64,000 nt of DNA. It comes from Anniella stebbinsi. Taxonomy: Eukaryota > Chordata > Lepidosauria > Squamata > Anniellidae. This document shows positions 32,461-44,597 of this stretch, one piece after another; position 1 is the first letter of the stretch; every line of letters begins with the position of its first letter. Below the pieces are notes generated by a model. That model made no database searches and was not told the origin of the DNA. It saw only the letters and a list, made by a program, of their open reading frames with translations. The stretch lies in NCBI GenBank assembly GCA_029215795.1, contig JARDYH010000001.1:402107154-402171153 (forward strand), read 5' to 3'. Both the position numbers and the translations under genes were made by a program.

Positions 32461-34120
32461 AATCTCTGCACCTATTCATCTGATACTTGGTAGGCCCGAT
32501 CCCACCACAAGGGGGAAATTATCCCTGTAGCTATCTTCCAATTTTGCCTGACACAGCTAACAAATTGTGCAGGTTCTCTGTACATATAATCCTTAGGACA
32601 TGTAGCAAATTATGGGTTTCATATCTATGAAGACTACCTGCAACCCCCCCCCCCGAAAAATAATTGGAAGCACTAAGAGCCTACATTTGAACAAACAAGA
32701 TTTCTGTTAAACGATAAAGGAATGGACAGCTCTTTTCTCACAGACGGTGCTCCAGCTTTTAGAATATTTTCCCTTCCCACACTTCAAAAAAAGAAACCAG
32801 CTGAATTTTTAAAAGCCTCCACTCAGATGGGAGATGGCATGCCTTATTTTTTTTTTTCACCGTCGTTGAGAGAAATGGTTTTAAGAAAAGAAAAAACATA
32901 AGGAATGGAAAGAGGGCTTAAGAAGAAAAGGCATGGGGGGTGGGGAGAATGTGAAATATAATTGGAAAGTGAAAAAATAATAATTTGGAAAAGTGGAATC
33001 AAAGAAAGAAGGAAGGCCTTGAGTCACCTTTTCACATCAATAAGAATTCTAGATATCCTGCTCAGATAATCCCTTCTGAATACAGCAGAGTTACCAGTAA
33101 GTTGTGCCTCCATTGAATTTGGAGGTTCCCACGTCTTAGGTGAGAAACCCAAGGCAGTGTGTGAATTATGGGGAAGAGGGGGGTCTTTAATGACCTCCAC
33201 AAGCCCCACCCATTAACCCCTTCCTGTTTTAACCAAACCATGTCTCGTGAAATCAGTAGGCAAAGGGGCATCCTGAAATGTAAGTGGGTTGCCCCCCATC
33301 CCCGTTCCTAGAATTTATCTGAGGGGATTCAAATATTTTTAATAGTGCTAACTCAGTTTTTCAGGGACCCTTGTCCACATTTACCTAAGTTGCCCCTGAG
33401 TTGATCAAAAAGCAAAATGTTAAAGTTCTTGCTTGGCAGAAACAGATGATGAAATTCCCAGAAAGATTTAAGCTTTCATAGGATTAATTAAATTTCTCAG
33501 ATTATATCCTCATCCTCTCATGGTTTTTTTTTTGGGGGGGGGGGAGAGGTTCTGCCCGCAAGCTGACAATGTGCAGCTTGTGCATTGTTAGATGTAATGC
33601 CAAGTGCAAATTGTTCTGTTAGGAACAAGAGCATCTGCTTAAGGTAACATTTTAGGTGGATAGAGGAGTTATTCCTCAGGCAAAACATCTGAAGAACGTT
33701 GAGAGGAGCCAAATGAGTTTTGATAAAAGGCAAGGAACATTTCTCTGTGAAGTTCTGTTCATCCCTTGTGGTGGCTGATTACGCACTGCCACAGAAGATG
33801 AACCGCTGCACCCAAGCAGATGGGCAGCATCCAGTGCTAACGTCCCACAGACTCAAACAGCGCTAGCGGAGCTATTTTGCCCATTCGGAAGACCACACAA
33901 GTTATGACTCACCAAACAGAACCTGTCAGCCATCTATTGTGGCCAGTAAAAATAGCTAGCTTATGTCAGGTCAGACTCTTTGTCCTTTTATCCCAGCACT
34001 GTCTGGTCTGTCAGGGAGCTCCTCCGTTGTCTCCAACACAGAAAGGGACGTCCCATTACCTACTACCTGATTCTTTTATAAGTGGAACAAACCTGGGATT
34101 TTCTGCATGTAAAGTTATTT
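32461..34120. other. Unassigned sequence
   Basis: About 1.66 kb with homopolymer runs (C10 at 32646, T12 at 32848, T10/G10 at 33523) and short unrecognised frames. No gene seen. Confidence 0.4.
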
Positions 34121-34259
34121 ATTTATTTATTTATTACATCTATATATATATACCTCCTTGTTTTTCCTCCAAGGAGCCTAAGGCAACTTATATGATCCTT
34201 CTCCTCTCCATTTTGCCCTCACAACAACCCTGGGAGGTATAGGTTAGGCTAAGAGTCAC
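34121..34259 (-). repeat. tRNA-derived SINE, antisense, first part, interrupted
   Basis: Complement of the SINE 3' half: TTTTTCCTCCAAGGAGCC, CTCCTCTCCATTTTGCCCTC, CACAACAACCCTGGGAGGTA. A palindromic element follows and the SINE resumes at 34782. Confidence 0.7.
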
Positions 34260-34781
34260 TGGCTGAATTCGGATGACATATTAGGCAATGGAGGAAGAGG
34301 GGGAACAATCGCCAGTTGTGTTGCTTATTGTGTCGTGTGGGGAGTAACACACAATGCACACACAACTGACAGTACGCTAAGCAGGAGAATTAAACAACAG
34401 AGCGAAACAATAGGCTTGCACGTTGTTTACCACGAAGCCCCATTGTTTAACGTGTCATCCGAATTGGTCCCCCCCCCCCTCAGTGGACTATTCCATTTGG
34501 GAATAGAGTTCTGCTGGCCAGAGCAGCCGAAAACCCCCGGCCGCTCTATACAGCCAGCAGAACTCATGATGCATGCTGGGATATGGCTGGGGGACTGAGG
34601 AAGGGGGAGGGAGCAGACGCTGCAACCAAAATGGTCGCCGTCCGTTATTAGCAACAGGGTCGTTTGCCGGTGCCGAGCAGCGCCGGCTGCAGCATGTCGT
34701 GTGGGGAGCTCCACCTGCCTAACGCACAGTCAGTACACTATTTCCCCCTCCGTTGCCTAATATGTCATCTGAATTCAGCCA
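34260..34781. mobile_element. Palindromic DNA element with GGCTGAATTCGGATGACATA ends
   Basis: Inverted ends GGCTGAATTCGGATGACATA and TATGTCATCTGAATTCAGCC, with more mirrored blocks inside (GTGTTGCTTATTGTGTCGTG; GCTGGCCAGAGCAGCCGAAA near the centre mirrored by TATACAGCCAGCAG). Related to the element split by L1 (14299-18053), which shares TTCGGAYRACAYATTAG. Flanks AGTCACT and AGTGACT match at 6 of 7 positions, so the target duplication is uncertain. Confidence 0.7.
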
Positions 34782-34845
34782 GTGACTTGTCCGAAGTCAC
34801 CCACTGAACCTTCTCTGGCTGCCTATGTTCCTTTGTTCCATATAT
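34782..34845 (-). repeat. tRNA-derived SINE, antisense, second part
   Basis: TGACTTGTCCGAAGTCACCC followed by ACTGAACC continues the SINE broken at 34259. Confidence 0.6.
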
Positions 34846-35244
34846 ATGATAGAGACAGTGAGGGCCTGATGCTATTCTTGGATTTTTATTACAGAGAACT
34901 GACTGCGTCTGGTACCACAGTCCAACCCCCGCATGTTGAAAGCTGCTTTTTCCTAACATCTGAGCTGTCATGCCGTGGGCTCAAGAAATCACCCAGTCCT
35001 CCTCCAATACTCATCACAAAAGCAGCAAATTCCCTTGTGGCCAAGCAGAGTTTCCATGGAATCAGAGACATGATATAAACATGACATGCACACGTTTGTC
35101 ACTTTCTTGCAAGCCTCCGAATCCTCTGAATGACGGTTCTACCCACGAACTGTCAAAATCATCTCACTTTGAAACATTAGTGAGGGGTGAGCTCCTGGCT
35201 TGCCACATAATAAATTGTGGGGGAGGGGGTTCCCTCAAAAATTC
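34846..35244. other. Unassigned sequence
   Basis: Nothing recognised. Confidence 0.35.
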
Positions 35245-35385
35245 CTGAGGAAAGTGTTGGACTTTGACTACGGATTGTGTCTGAGTCCATGTTCAGTCTG
35301 AAAGGGGCAAACTGGGTAAAATGCTGATAAAAAATGAACTGAGGTGAATTTCTCATACATCCTTAACCACAGCTCCCATCAACAC
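35245..35385. repeat. Degenerate hAT-like MITE fragment (TAGGGATGTATGAGAAATT family)
   Basis: GGACTTTGACTACGGATTGT, GAGTCCATGTTCAGTCTG and the end AATTTCTCATACATCCTTA match the right end of 41446-41801. Confidence 0.45.
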
Positions 35386-35529
35386 TAAACACTGCCCATG
35401 CTGGCTGGGGCTGAGGGAAATTAGAATCCATCAACACCTGTGGGGGGGGGGGAGAGACACATTCTTCAGCCTTGCTGTAATCCGATAGGTAGTAAGGTAA
35501 CCGAGAAGGATTGTTCAGTAAAGCTGAGC

Positions 35530-35992
35530 ATTGGCATCGTGTTGGGCTGTAGGTGTGGGGATGGCTAAGAATATTATGCCCTTACCAGGGCGAGATTACT
35601 CAATCCTGGAGAGATCAGCCTCCCAGTTTCTGTTTCGGTTGTTGCCATTGATAAAGAAGGCAAACTGTGGCCATGGTAAGGAACTTAAAAAGTTGGCAAA
35701 AGGGCATGAGATGAGAAAGCCTGTGTAAGGAATTTGAAAAGTTGGTCAAAGGGCACTAGCCCACATACCCTGCCTAGAGGTAGACATGCGTAGTTGAACA
35801 AAGTATTTTCTGAAGTTTGCACATGCTCACTTGGCACTTAGCTGATGCAACATTCTTGTAAGTTACATGTTAACCTTTGTCTATAAAAACCCCACCCACT
35901 TCTGTCCAGGCAGAGTCTACCTGGACCAGCTTGCTGGGAGATGTTGGCTCTCCTGAGTACTCAGTTATCTGATTGAAGCCTTGAGTAAAGAC
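35530..35992 (+). repeat. LTR-like host sequence, left part (uncertain)
   Basis: TATAAAA at 35882-35888 followed by CCCCACCCACTTCTGTCC and, about 100 bp on, AGTAAAG resemble a retroviral-type promoter and leader/poly(A) region. The sequence continues after the hAT insertion at 37252. Ends and duplications of an LTR are not resolved; it could be another kind of repeat or unique DNA. Confidence 0.3.
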
Positions 35993-37251
35993 TAGGGATG
36001 TGCACTGGATCGGACCCGATCCACGATCCGAGTCCGGTCCGAAAAAGCTCCGAACCGGTTCGGCGGATCGGCGGATCGGCGGGCGCCCACTGGCGCCCAC
36101 CGCCGCTTCCATTGGCGGGCGCCAGCGGGCGCCCGCCGATGAAAGTGGACAGCGGGGGGGGAGGAGGGGGGCACTTACCTTCTCGGCCTGGTGGCTCCCG
36201 TCCGGCGCCGGCGCCTACTACTACTAGCAGGCTCCGCGGCCTGCTCTAGGGTGGTGCGCCGGGTGATGTCATCACCCGGCGCGCTACTCTAGAGCAGGCC
36301 GCGGAGCCTGCTGGAAGTAGTAGGCGCCGGCGCCGGACGGGAGCCGCCGGGCCGGGAAGGTAAGGAGGGGGTGCGTGGAGGGGAGGAGGGGGCGCGCGGA
36401 GGGGGGAGGGGGGAGGGGGGCCCTTACCTGCCCGGCCCGGCGGCTCCCGTCCGGCGCCGGCGCCTACTACTCCCAGCAGGCTCCGCGGCCTGCTCTAGGG
36501 TGGCGCGCCGGGTGATGTCATCACCCGGCGCGCTACTCTAGAGCAGGCCGCGGAGCCTGCTGGAAGTAGTAGGCGCCGGCGCCGGACGGGAGCCGCCGGG
36601 CCGGGAAGGTAAGGAGGGGGTGCGTGGAGGGGAGGAGGGGGCGCGCGGAGGGGGGAGGGGGGAGGGGGGCCCTTACCTGCCCGGCCCGGCGGCTCCCGTC
36701 CGGCGCCGGCGCCAACTACTCCCAGCAGGCTCCGCGGCCTGCTCCAGGGTGGCGCGCCGGGTGATGTCATCACCCGGCGCGCTACTCGAGAGTAGGCCGC
36801 GGAGCCCGCTGGTAGTAGCCGCCGGCGCCGGACGGGCCGAGAAGGTAAGCAGTGGCGGGGAAGGGGGCTTACCCCCCCCCCGGAGCCGTCCGCTTCTATC
36901 CGCTGGCGCCCGCGGGCGCCAGCGGATGGAAGCGGGCGGCCCCAGGGGGGGTAGGGAGCGCGGGGGAGGGGGTTTACCTGCCGGGGCCGTCCACAGCGGA
37001 CGGCCCTGGGGGGGGAGGGAGTTAGGCCCCCCCTTACCCACCCGCCGCCATTTTTTCCTCATAGACTTGCATTGCAATGCAAGTCTATGGGGAAAAAAAT
37101 GGCGGCCGATCCAAAAATGTACGATTTTTGGGTCGGGATCGGACTCGATCCGGTCCGGGGGGCCTCCGATTTTGTCCGAACCGGTCCGGGACAAAATTGG
37201 AGGTCCCGATCCGGGTCCCGATCCGATCCGGGGGGTCCGTGCACACCCCTA
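35993..37251. mobile_element. Modular hAT-like transposon, 1.26 kb, three palindromic modules
   Basis: Starts TAGGGATGTGCACTGGATCG and ends CCGTGCACACCCCTA. The perfect 8-bp duplication GTAAAGAC (35985-35992, 37252-37259) fits nTnnnnAn. Modules are centred near 36268, 36517 and 36767. Near the right (B) end is a perfect hairpin (37060-37089, ATAGACTTGCATTGC and its complement) bracketed by two inverted YY1-like sites (GCCGCCAT at 37044 and ATGGCGGC at 37099). The A end is shorter than in the copy at 52870, lacking the ATAAATTATCC stretch. No transposase. Confidence 0.9.
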
Positions 37252-37340
37252 GTAAAGACCAATGTTTCTGAAAGAATTTCTTTATCACTTCTGAAGGGAT
37301 TTCTTCATCACAATCATCAGGACTCAGGACTGCTGAGGTG
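37252..37340 (+). repeat. LTR-like host sequence, right part (uncertain)
   Basis: Continues the host broken at 35992 (CAATGTTTCTGAAAGAATTT, CATCACAATCATCAGGACTC). Boundaries unresolved. Confidence 0.3.
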
Positions 37341-37498
37341 CACAGCCCTGTTCCGCATGGGACGCATTGCCAATCTTTGGAGCCTCCTGGCCCTGTTGAT
37401 CCTCCTTGCTCTCTTTACCTCTTAACCTGCCTTCTCCAAGGGAGCAAGCAGGGACAGAAGCAAGGAGATGGAGCAGCATCCAACCCTTTGCCTTGCAT

Positions 37499-37870
37499 GG
37501 GGATGTATGAGAAATTAGTTTCAGTTTGTTTTTGATCAGGATTTGCCCAGTTCTCACCTTCCGGATTGAACAGAGACTCAGATGTAATCTGCTGTCGAAG
37601 TGCATACATTTCAGAGCTTGCAATGTGATATGCAGACACCCTCCCAATGCATTTGTACATTTGAAGAATGCATGTGAAGGAATGCGTACTTTTGAGTACA
37701 AAAATGATTTGATCAATGGGAAATGAATAGGTATATTTTGTAGCTATGCACAATCAATGTGCACATTTAGAAAAATGCACGCACATACACATGGAGTTTC
37801 ATGCGAAAAGAAAAAAAGCTTGTGATCTGATATGGCTGCGAATTGAAACGAACTTCAAGATGGACCTCAG
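37499..37870. repeat. Degenerate hAT-like MITE (TAGGGATGTATGAGAAATT family)
   Basis: Begins GGGGATGTATGAGAAATTAG, the complement of the right end at 41801. Interior is rich in ATGCATTTGTACATTTG-type words shared with 41446-41801 and 47545-47936. Right end not resolved. Confidence 0.45.
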
Positions 37871-38914
37871 AGTGAGAAGAAGGCTTGTAATGGTCCCTCT
37901 GGGTGGTTGGGGGAGTTGGCATCACGTTTTGCTCTTTGCTCTGTAAACTACCCAGAGAATATCTGTTGCTGGATTGGGCCAATGTTTACACCAGTACCAG
38001 GCAGTTTGCTCATGGATTAATGGAAAAGAATAAGAACAGAAAAAAGGACCATAGGTGATGGCAGCTTTCCTTCCTAAAGGACAAGGAGCCTATGGTCTTC
38101 ACCCTTGCGGAGCTGTGATTTTTCTAATGCTCAGATTCTCACATTCACATCCGCTTAATAGCATTCACTTTTTCAGGATGTGAAGACCAAATGCAAGGTA
38201 TGTAATGTAGGGAGGCAACATTTTATTGTAGCATACTCTCTGGCCCTTTATACCTGCCTCTTTTTCTGTCATTCCATCGCTACCACCTGATGATTCATTC
38301 AGGGTCTTCTCCATAAGCGTAGAGCCATCAATTTTCTTTAACGGGGTGGAACAGATGAAGCTTTAAATTAAAGAGTATCTGACACAAAGTAGGGAGTGTC
38401 TTCCTCTTACTGCAGCTCACCTGAATGGTTCACATCCCATTAACATCATCGTTTCAAGATCTCTGGCACTTTGATGGAGCGAATGGTTAGGTCATTCATT
38501 AAAACAATGAAAATATGTGAGGAATTATGCCATAGATTTTTGTTTCCCCGCCATACTTTTGAAAAAAGATCCATTCGTCTCACATGGCTGGGCCATCGTT
38601 TTTCATTTCTCTGGGTTTTATGAATAAAGCCCTAAGACTAAAGAGATGAAGTGTCTACACATGTAATTGGTCACTGTCAAGCCCCCAAACCCACATTTAG
38701 GCTGGGGTCCTGCCATGTGATTAGAGGATACACAGAATGGCCAGTTGTAAAAGAAGAGGGAAGACATTTTTTAGGTTAGGGTGCAGAATTCTGGTCTCTG
38801 GCATACCAGGATCCACAGACAGCCTGCACAGCCTCAAGGGTTCCTCCAGGGGGCAGGGTGTGGCCTCCAAGTCACCCTCTAGGAAAAAGAAAACCCTGGA
38901 GGTAGAACCTAAGA
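37871..38914. other. Unassigned sequence
   Basis: About 1 kb without recognisable genes or repeats. Confidence 0.4.
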
Positions 38915-39062
38915 AGAGCCCTACTGGATCAGACCAAGGGTCCATCTAGTCCAGCATTCAGTTCACACAGTGGCCAACCAGCTGTCAACCAGGGACCCAC
39001 AAGCAGGACATGAGTGCAATGGTACCCAGTTGTGAGCACTCCAGAACTTGTGAAATGAACTG
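38915..39062 (-). repeat. SINE-like dispersed repeat, antisense
   Basis: AAGAAGAGCCCTACTGGATC, CAAGGGTCCATCTAGTCCAG, CACACAGTGGCCAACCAGCT and AGGGACCCACAAGCAGGACA form a block I recognise as widespread in squamate genomes, usually in both orientations. Confidence 0.65.
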
Positions 39063-41445
39063 AAATGAATTCCCCATACATCCTGAGTTCTCAGGCAGAG
39101 AAGGGCCTTTCTCCATCACATGTCACGTTACCAGTATCCCAGGCACTGAATCTGGAACCTGGTGCATTAAACAGGAGGCCAAGAGATCCCTTCTCTTCTG
39201 AACACGAGCTGCAAAATGGTAGACAGCCATCCTTTGAAAACAAATGAACAAAACAATCATTGAATTGTGGCATCTTTCTCCATGAAATGCAGTTGTATAC
39301 TTGTAGACCTGCTGGAGCTCATTTTCTGAAGTGGCCTATCCCTTCATGCGCAGATGACAGGTGGGTCCTGGGCCGATGCTCAGTATGGCACCAGGCATGA
39401 CTTATTGCCACTTAGTGGCTCCCCAGAAGCACTACCTGTGCAATTGTACCTACTTTGTCCCACAGATTATCTTCCAAGAGAACGGGGTTAAATCCCTGCT
39501 GGCTGGCTCATTGTTTATTCATCCGCATTTGTATGAAGGAGATGATTAAACTGCTGCTCAGTTCTCTCCACTCGAGCACAGTGGTGAAATTTACTTTCCC
39601 TTTTACACAGGTGCGCATGAATATTCAAACACGATACGAGGAAGAACAAGTGGTAAAATCTGTTTCTTGGGAGGCTCCAGTGTGGAAGGTTGGAACATTC
39701 TCTTGGACTCAACGTTGGTTATGGACACCAGAAAAATGGAGGTTATTTGCAGCATCTTCTCGCCCACATTTCTTTTCTCGATTTTGACGTTGCAAATGAT
39801 ACGGATAGGGTTGTGCTTCATGTGGCCACTCCCTCATCCTGTTCTCCAAACACCTCAATTGCACAACACCTTGTTTAGTGCAGTGCTGATATACTTGTTG
39901 CTATTTTCCCATCTATTAATGAACTCAGGTGCCAACAGGAAAATAGCCAAAAAGGGCCTATTGAGAAAAGAAAGGGAACTAGCAGCTGTTTGGGTGAAGC
40001 CAGAGGAATGCGGATGTATAAAACATTTAAAAGACGGTAGAAGCCATCCAAAGCAACAGACCAGTGGAGACTAAAAAATCCTCAGGGTACCAAGATTAAA
40101 AAGAGCTCTGTGTTCAAATGGCCTTTCAAAATTCTCCAGCCTATTTGAAGGCAGAGAAATGGGGAGGGGGGGGGTTCATGAAATTTATTCAAAGAGAGGA
40201 GAAATTCTCCAACAGTTTATCGCTTCCACTTTTCTCAGGACATTTTATAATTTATTTTGATTATTAGAATTTTTTTGGGTGGGGGATAAGCTTAACTAAT
40301 CATTGTGAGTTGGCTAAAGGTGATGAATGTGTCCCCCCCCACACACAATTTCTATTACACTTCTCTCCATTGCCCTGCAGCCTCCCATTCTGCCTGCACG
40401 TCCTTAAATGAAAAAGGCCCAAGGGAGGAATTACCCCATGATGTCTCCTCCTTGGCTTCCATCGAAGTGTGAGAAGCTGAGGAAACTACGGGCTGCCACA
40501 GAGAAGATTGTACAACGAAAGGAAGAACATTGGCACACACCCCTTAGCCACCTCATCGGTAAGGTAAGCACAAGAACTTTGAATCTGACCAATGCCGATT
40601 TCTCTGAAATTTATTGTCCTGCGAATTTCTTTTCAAAAGCAATTTCTTTTCTATCAAATTGAATGAGAACAGCCGAGAAATGCAGGAGAAGTTTTCAGCA
40701 TAGCACTCATTTAAAAAAGAAAATGAAGGATAGCCCATTTCTGCAGAGCTGACATTCTGAGCTCCATCACACCAGCGATTTACTGCACTCTCGCAATGCC
40801 TGGGTGCAGATTTGCGGCATGGTACTCATAGGATGACGTGCCTGTCTTGTTGACACCCCACCTCTTCCCCAGCCTTTCCTAGAACACTAAAAGTCTGGAT
40901 TATTTTCCCTAAGTACGTTCAATGCGCCCTTTAGCCTCCATATAGTTTTAAAGGAACTGGGGGCTTGAATGCATTGCATCAGGTCCTGGCAGGGAAAAGT
41001 GATCTCTCCCAGCAGCTGGCTCCATGCCTCAATAGAAAACCCAAACCTTGCACCCCAGGCTTGAAAGTTTTTTTAAAAAAATCATACAAAGCCTGGATCT
41101 CTGCAGAGACAGGATTGTACTCCGTCGAAGCCCCCAAAGAGCTAGGCTAAAGGGTTATTCCATTTTTGCCCGGCAGAAAGTCGGTCTGGTTGAAGTACTC
41201 ATCTGACAGGACCTGACTGGAGGGAGAAAGAGAATGGGAGAGGTGGAGTGGAGGAGCAAAAGAGTGAAGGAGCGAAGGAGCAGCTCTTCAGATGAAAGGG
41301 ATCATAAGTTTGATGCGCTTCTGCCTCAGAGGCAAAAAACGTGGAGGCAAACCGGGGAGGGGGGAATTAGGGATGATGGAGGTCTCTAATACACTACACA
41401 AAGTGGGAAGGGGGGAAGATTGGGAAGGGGAGGGAACACATGAGT
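39063..41445. other. Unassigned sequence
   Basis: About 2.4 kb with no convincing gene. Open frames of up to 135 codons (39667-40074) have no family resemblance or codon bias that I can judge. Homopolymers at 40163 (G9) and 40332 (C9). Confidence 0.4.
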
Positions 41446-41801
41446 AAGGGTGTGTGAATCAGCAAACCATGAACTTTCTGAAGTTCTCAGAATTCCATCT
41501 GACTTGAACTTTGTTATTTTATTCTTGCATGAAAATCCATCTGTACCTTTGTGTGTTCTTTTTCCAAATGTATGCATCAATTGTGTGTACCATTAAAAGG
41601 TAAGCATTCTTCTCCCACTGATTAAAGCATACTTGTACACATGTTTCAAAAGTACACATTTTTCATGTGCATTTTCAAATGTACACATCCTGCATGGACT
41701 TTGACTGCAGATTACGTTTGAGTCCGTGTTCGGTCTGGAATTTGCGAACCGGGTAAATTCGGATCAACGACTAACTGAAATTAATTTCTCATACATCCCT
41801 A
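41446..41801. repeat. Short hAT-like MITE (TAGGGATGTATGAGAAATT family), near full length
   Basis: Left end AAGGGTGTGTGAATCAGC, right end AATTTCTCATACATCCCTA. Interior has repeated ATGTACACATT-like words. Flanks ACATGAGT and CATGTAAA agree only partly, so no firm duplication. The TAGGGATG terminus resembles the large hAT elements. Confidence 0.5.
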
Positions 41802-42002
41802 CATGTAAACCAAGAACCTGTTCTTAAACTTACATCATTGTTCTTATGATGATGAGTCTGAATAGTGATAGTTCTGGGAGAGGAGAAGCCAAATGGCAGC
41901 TGGCCACTCTGCCATGTCCCACCTCTGTTTCTATTTTTGCCAGCTGCTAATGGCTGCTACTCATGAGACCACAACTCATGATATTTCACTGGGCATGTTG
42001 AG

Positions 42003-42366
42003 CCTGGAGAAGAGAAGATTGCAGGGAGACATGACAGCACTCTTCAAGGACTTAAAAGGTTGTCACACACAGGAGGGTCAGCATCTCTTCTCAATCATCT
42101 CAGAGTGCAGGACGTGGAATAATGGGCTCAGGAAGCCAGATTCCAGTTGGACATCAGGAAAAACTTCCTGACTGTCAGAGCAGTACAACAACGGAACCAA
42201 TGACTTAGAGAGATCGTGGGCTCTCCCACACTTGAGGCATTCAAGAGGCAGCTAGACAACCATCTGGCAGGGATGCTTTCAGGTGGATTCCTGAGTTGAG
42301 CAGGGGGTTGGACTCGATGGCCTTACAGGCGCCTTCCAACTCTACTATTCTATGATTCTATGATTT
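42003..42366 (+). repeat. CR1 LINE 3' end, copy 1
   Basis: Classic CR1 tail: GGACATCAGGAAAAACTTCC, CACTTGAGGCATTCAAGAGG, GGGTTGGACTCGATGGCC, CCTTCCAACTCTACTATTC and the diagnostic 3' repeat ATTCTATGATTCTATGA. 5'-truncated. Confidence 0.9.
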
Positions 42367-43129
42367 GTATTCTTGCACCCAGTCCTATACACATTTTGCA
42401 ATGCAAAGCCCCAACAGTTAGTGTTTTCACTGTTGTCCCACGCGAATGCCCATATACTCAGTACTTGGGTGATCATGTGACAAGATTGGCTAATGTTTGG
42501 TATCCAGCTTGAGGTATTCGGTACATTCTGCCAGGAATATCTGCTGAAGATCCATTGATATATAATTAGCTCCCAATGGATTGTATCTAGAGATAATACC
42601 GATCTGCTATGCTGATCACATCTCCAAATTACTCCTGTGTCTCTGTCCTGTTGCCTGTTTCACCACATGCAGAAGGGGGGGGAAGGAGTGTTTGGGTGAA
42701 AAACAACTCTTTAAGACTTGCACACTTGATGGGATTAGATTGAGAGGTTGGGGGCTACTAGACAACAAAATTAATGCCTGTCTGTATGCATTTGACAAGA
42801 AAAAAAGAAAAACAGAAGACGCCTGACACATGGTGAATTTCCAGACCTCCTGTGGCCTTGATGGAGTGGCTCAACTCCTCAGGTAGCTTCTACTCTCCTC
42901 ATCTGCATAACACAGAGGGGGGATAACACCTGCAAGACAGGTTGATAAAAATACTGTGCCAAGAGCAACTGTGTGAAACTGTTTTCAGTTCATGCAATAA
43001 TCATGACACTTCAGAATGAACGAAACAGAAATAATAATCAAGCAATGTCTACACTGGTGGGTGTAAGCAGAAGTTTCCAAAGGATTATGTTGAACATCCC
43101 TCCCTTGCATCGATACAGTGCCGTGCCCA
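42367..43129. other. Unassigned sequence
   Basis: No gene or known repeat recognised. Confidence 0.4.
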
Positions 43130-43132
43130 CAA

Positions 43133-43136
43133 AACC

Positions 43137-43179
<43 letters not shown>

Positions 43180-43180
43180 T
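43133..43180. repeat. (TTA)n microsatellite
   Basis: TTA run of about 46 bp at the tail of an antisense retroposon fragment. Confidence 0.95.
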
Positions 43181-43463
43181 TCACCTTTTCCCCAATACTG
43201 GGAGTCAACGCAGTTTACAGATTAAAACATATACAGTTAAAACAAATAGAGATATACACAAATTAAACATAGTACAATTTAGAAATATTTAGAACATTTA
43301 GTGTATTGTTAAATATTGTTGTACTATATTGTTGAATGTTTTTGTGCTATTTTTGCTGTAAACTTGCATTTAGTAGAGTTGAATGTATTATTGTATTTAT
43401 TGTATTGTAAACAGCTGACCTACTGTATTTTATGTACAGCACTTTGTTTTAAAGCGCTATATA

Positions 43464-43500
<37 letters not shown>
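43181..43500. repeat. Back-to-back LINE tail fragments
   Basis: Antisense tail (CAATACTGGGAGTCAACGCA followed by GTTTACAG) is followed by a sense tail (GTACAGCACTTTGTTTTAAA, GCGCTATATAAATAATAAT) ending in (ATA)n at 43466-43501. Both look like L2/CR1-related 3' ends. Confidence 0.5.
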
Positions 43501-43503
<3 letters not shown>

Positions 43504-43639
43504 TCCTAGCCTGAGATCTTCATTAGATATGCTAGATGTTATGAACTGCAACTCCCATAATCCAGAGAAAGCATGTCCAATGGTCAGGCATTAATATGAG
43601 TTGCAGTCCAGAAATTTGGAGGGCACTAGCTGGGGTAAG

Positions 43640-44045
43640 GGTGGCCCACCACATTTCCTGATGGAATGCCTCTTCTGACATGAACCTACCTGTACACTAC
43701 ACTCAACATCCAAGGTCCTCCTCCAGGTGTCTACTCTGAAGGAAACTCAGATGACGGCAACAAGGGAGAGGGCCTTTTCTGTGGTGGCTCCCCAATTATG
43801 GAACGATCTCCCCAATGAGGCCCACCTAGTGCCAGCACTATTATCTTTTCAGTGCCAGGTCAAGACTTTTCTTTCCTACCAGGCATTTAACAGCTTATGG
43901 TGAGTTTTTAACTGAGTTTTTTGCCTGGCTGAGAGTTAAAAAACAGCTAACATTTTAAACAATTTTTATGTTTTTATGTTTTAAAATTTTGTATATTGAT
44001 TTTTAAAGTTCAGTCTTTTAATCTTTAATAGTTTTTTAATAATTT
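43640..44045 (+). repeat. L2-like LINE 3' end
   Basis: AGAGGGCCTTTTCTGTGGTG, CCCAATTATGGAACGATCTC, TATCTTTTCAGTGCCAGGTC and AAGACTTTTCTTTCC encode the worn RAFSVVAPQLWNDLP... block of the L2-like C-terminus, followed by an AT-rich 3' UTR. Confidence 0.75.
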
Positions 44046-44222
44046 CCTGGAACACATCAGGAACAGCACTGGGTGGCCACTTAAGCATCACCAAAAACAG
44101 GACAAAAGAGAACACAGATCTGCATAAAATGTGCATAAGCTAATTTATATGTAGATGTGCTAATTTAAAAATAGTACTTCCCATATGAACAGAAATATAG
44201 CATATGTCACCACAATGTCAAT

Positions 44223-44589
44223 TAGGGATGTGTGGATTTTGTAAAACCCCTTCAAGTATTGTGAGGTGCCTTTCATTCCGTCATCCGCTCATTGATGAAA
44301 TAAGATCTTTCCCCCCTTTCCTGAATTTGTACAAATTTGCACTTGCGCAAATTCGTACTTGCAAAAATGCACAACTCATCCCAAAATGTGTAGTTTGGGC
44401 CAGATTTTTCTTTTAAAATATTATGCATTTTTATATGACTAAATTTGTGGAGCAAATGAGTGTGGATTTTTATGAAACTGACCAGCTTTTCCCGAGTTGC
44501 ACAGATTCTGTGCAACTCGAGAAAAGCTGGTCAGCTTCATAGAAATCCACCCTCATTTGATTCCATTGCGGAGTTCTCTGATATCCCTC
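44223..44589. mobile_element. Short hAT-like MITE with internal hairpin
   Basis: Begins TAGGGATGTGTGGATTTTG and ends GATATCCCTC. The flanks ATGTCAAT (44215-44222) and ATGTGAAT (44590-44597) match at 7 of 8 positions and fit nTnnnnAn. An internal hairpin at 44458-44557 pairs TGACCAGCTTTTCCCGAGTT with its near complement around GCACAGATTCTGTGC. About 367 bp, non-coding. Confidence 0.6.
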
Positions 44590-44597
44590 ATGTGAAT

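Noticed and set aside
39667..40074. 135-codon frame as a small host gene
   Set aside because: No similarity, signal or neighbouring exon that I can identify.
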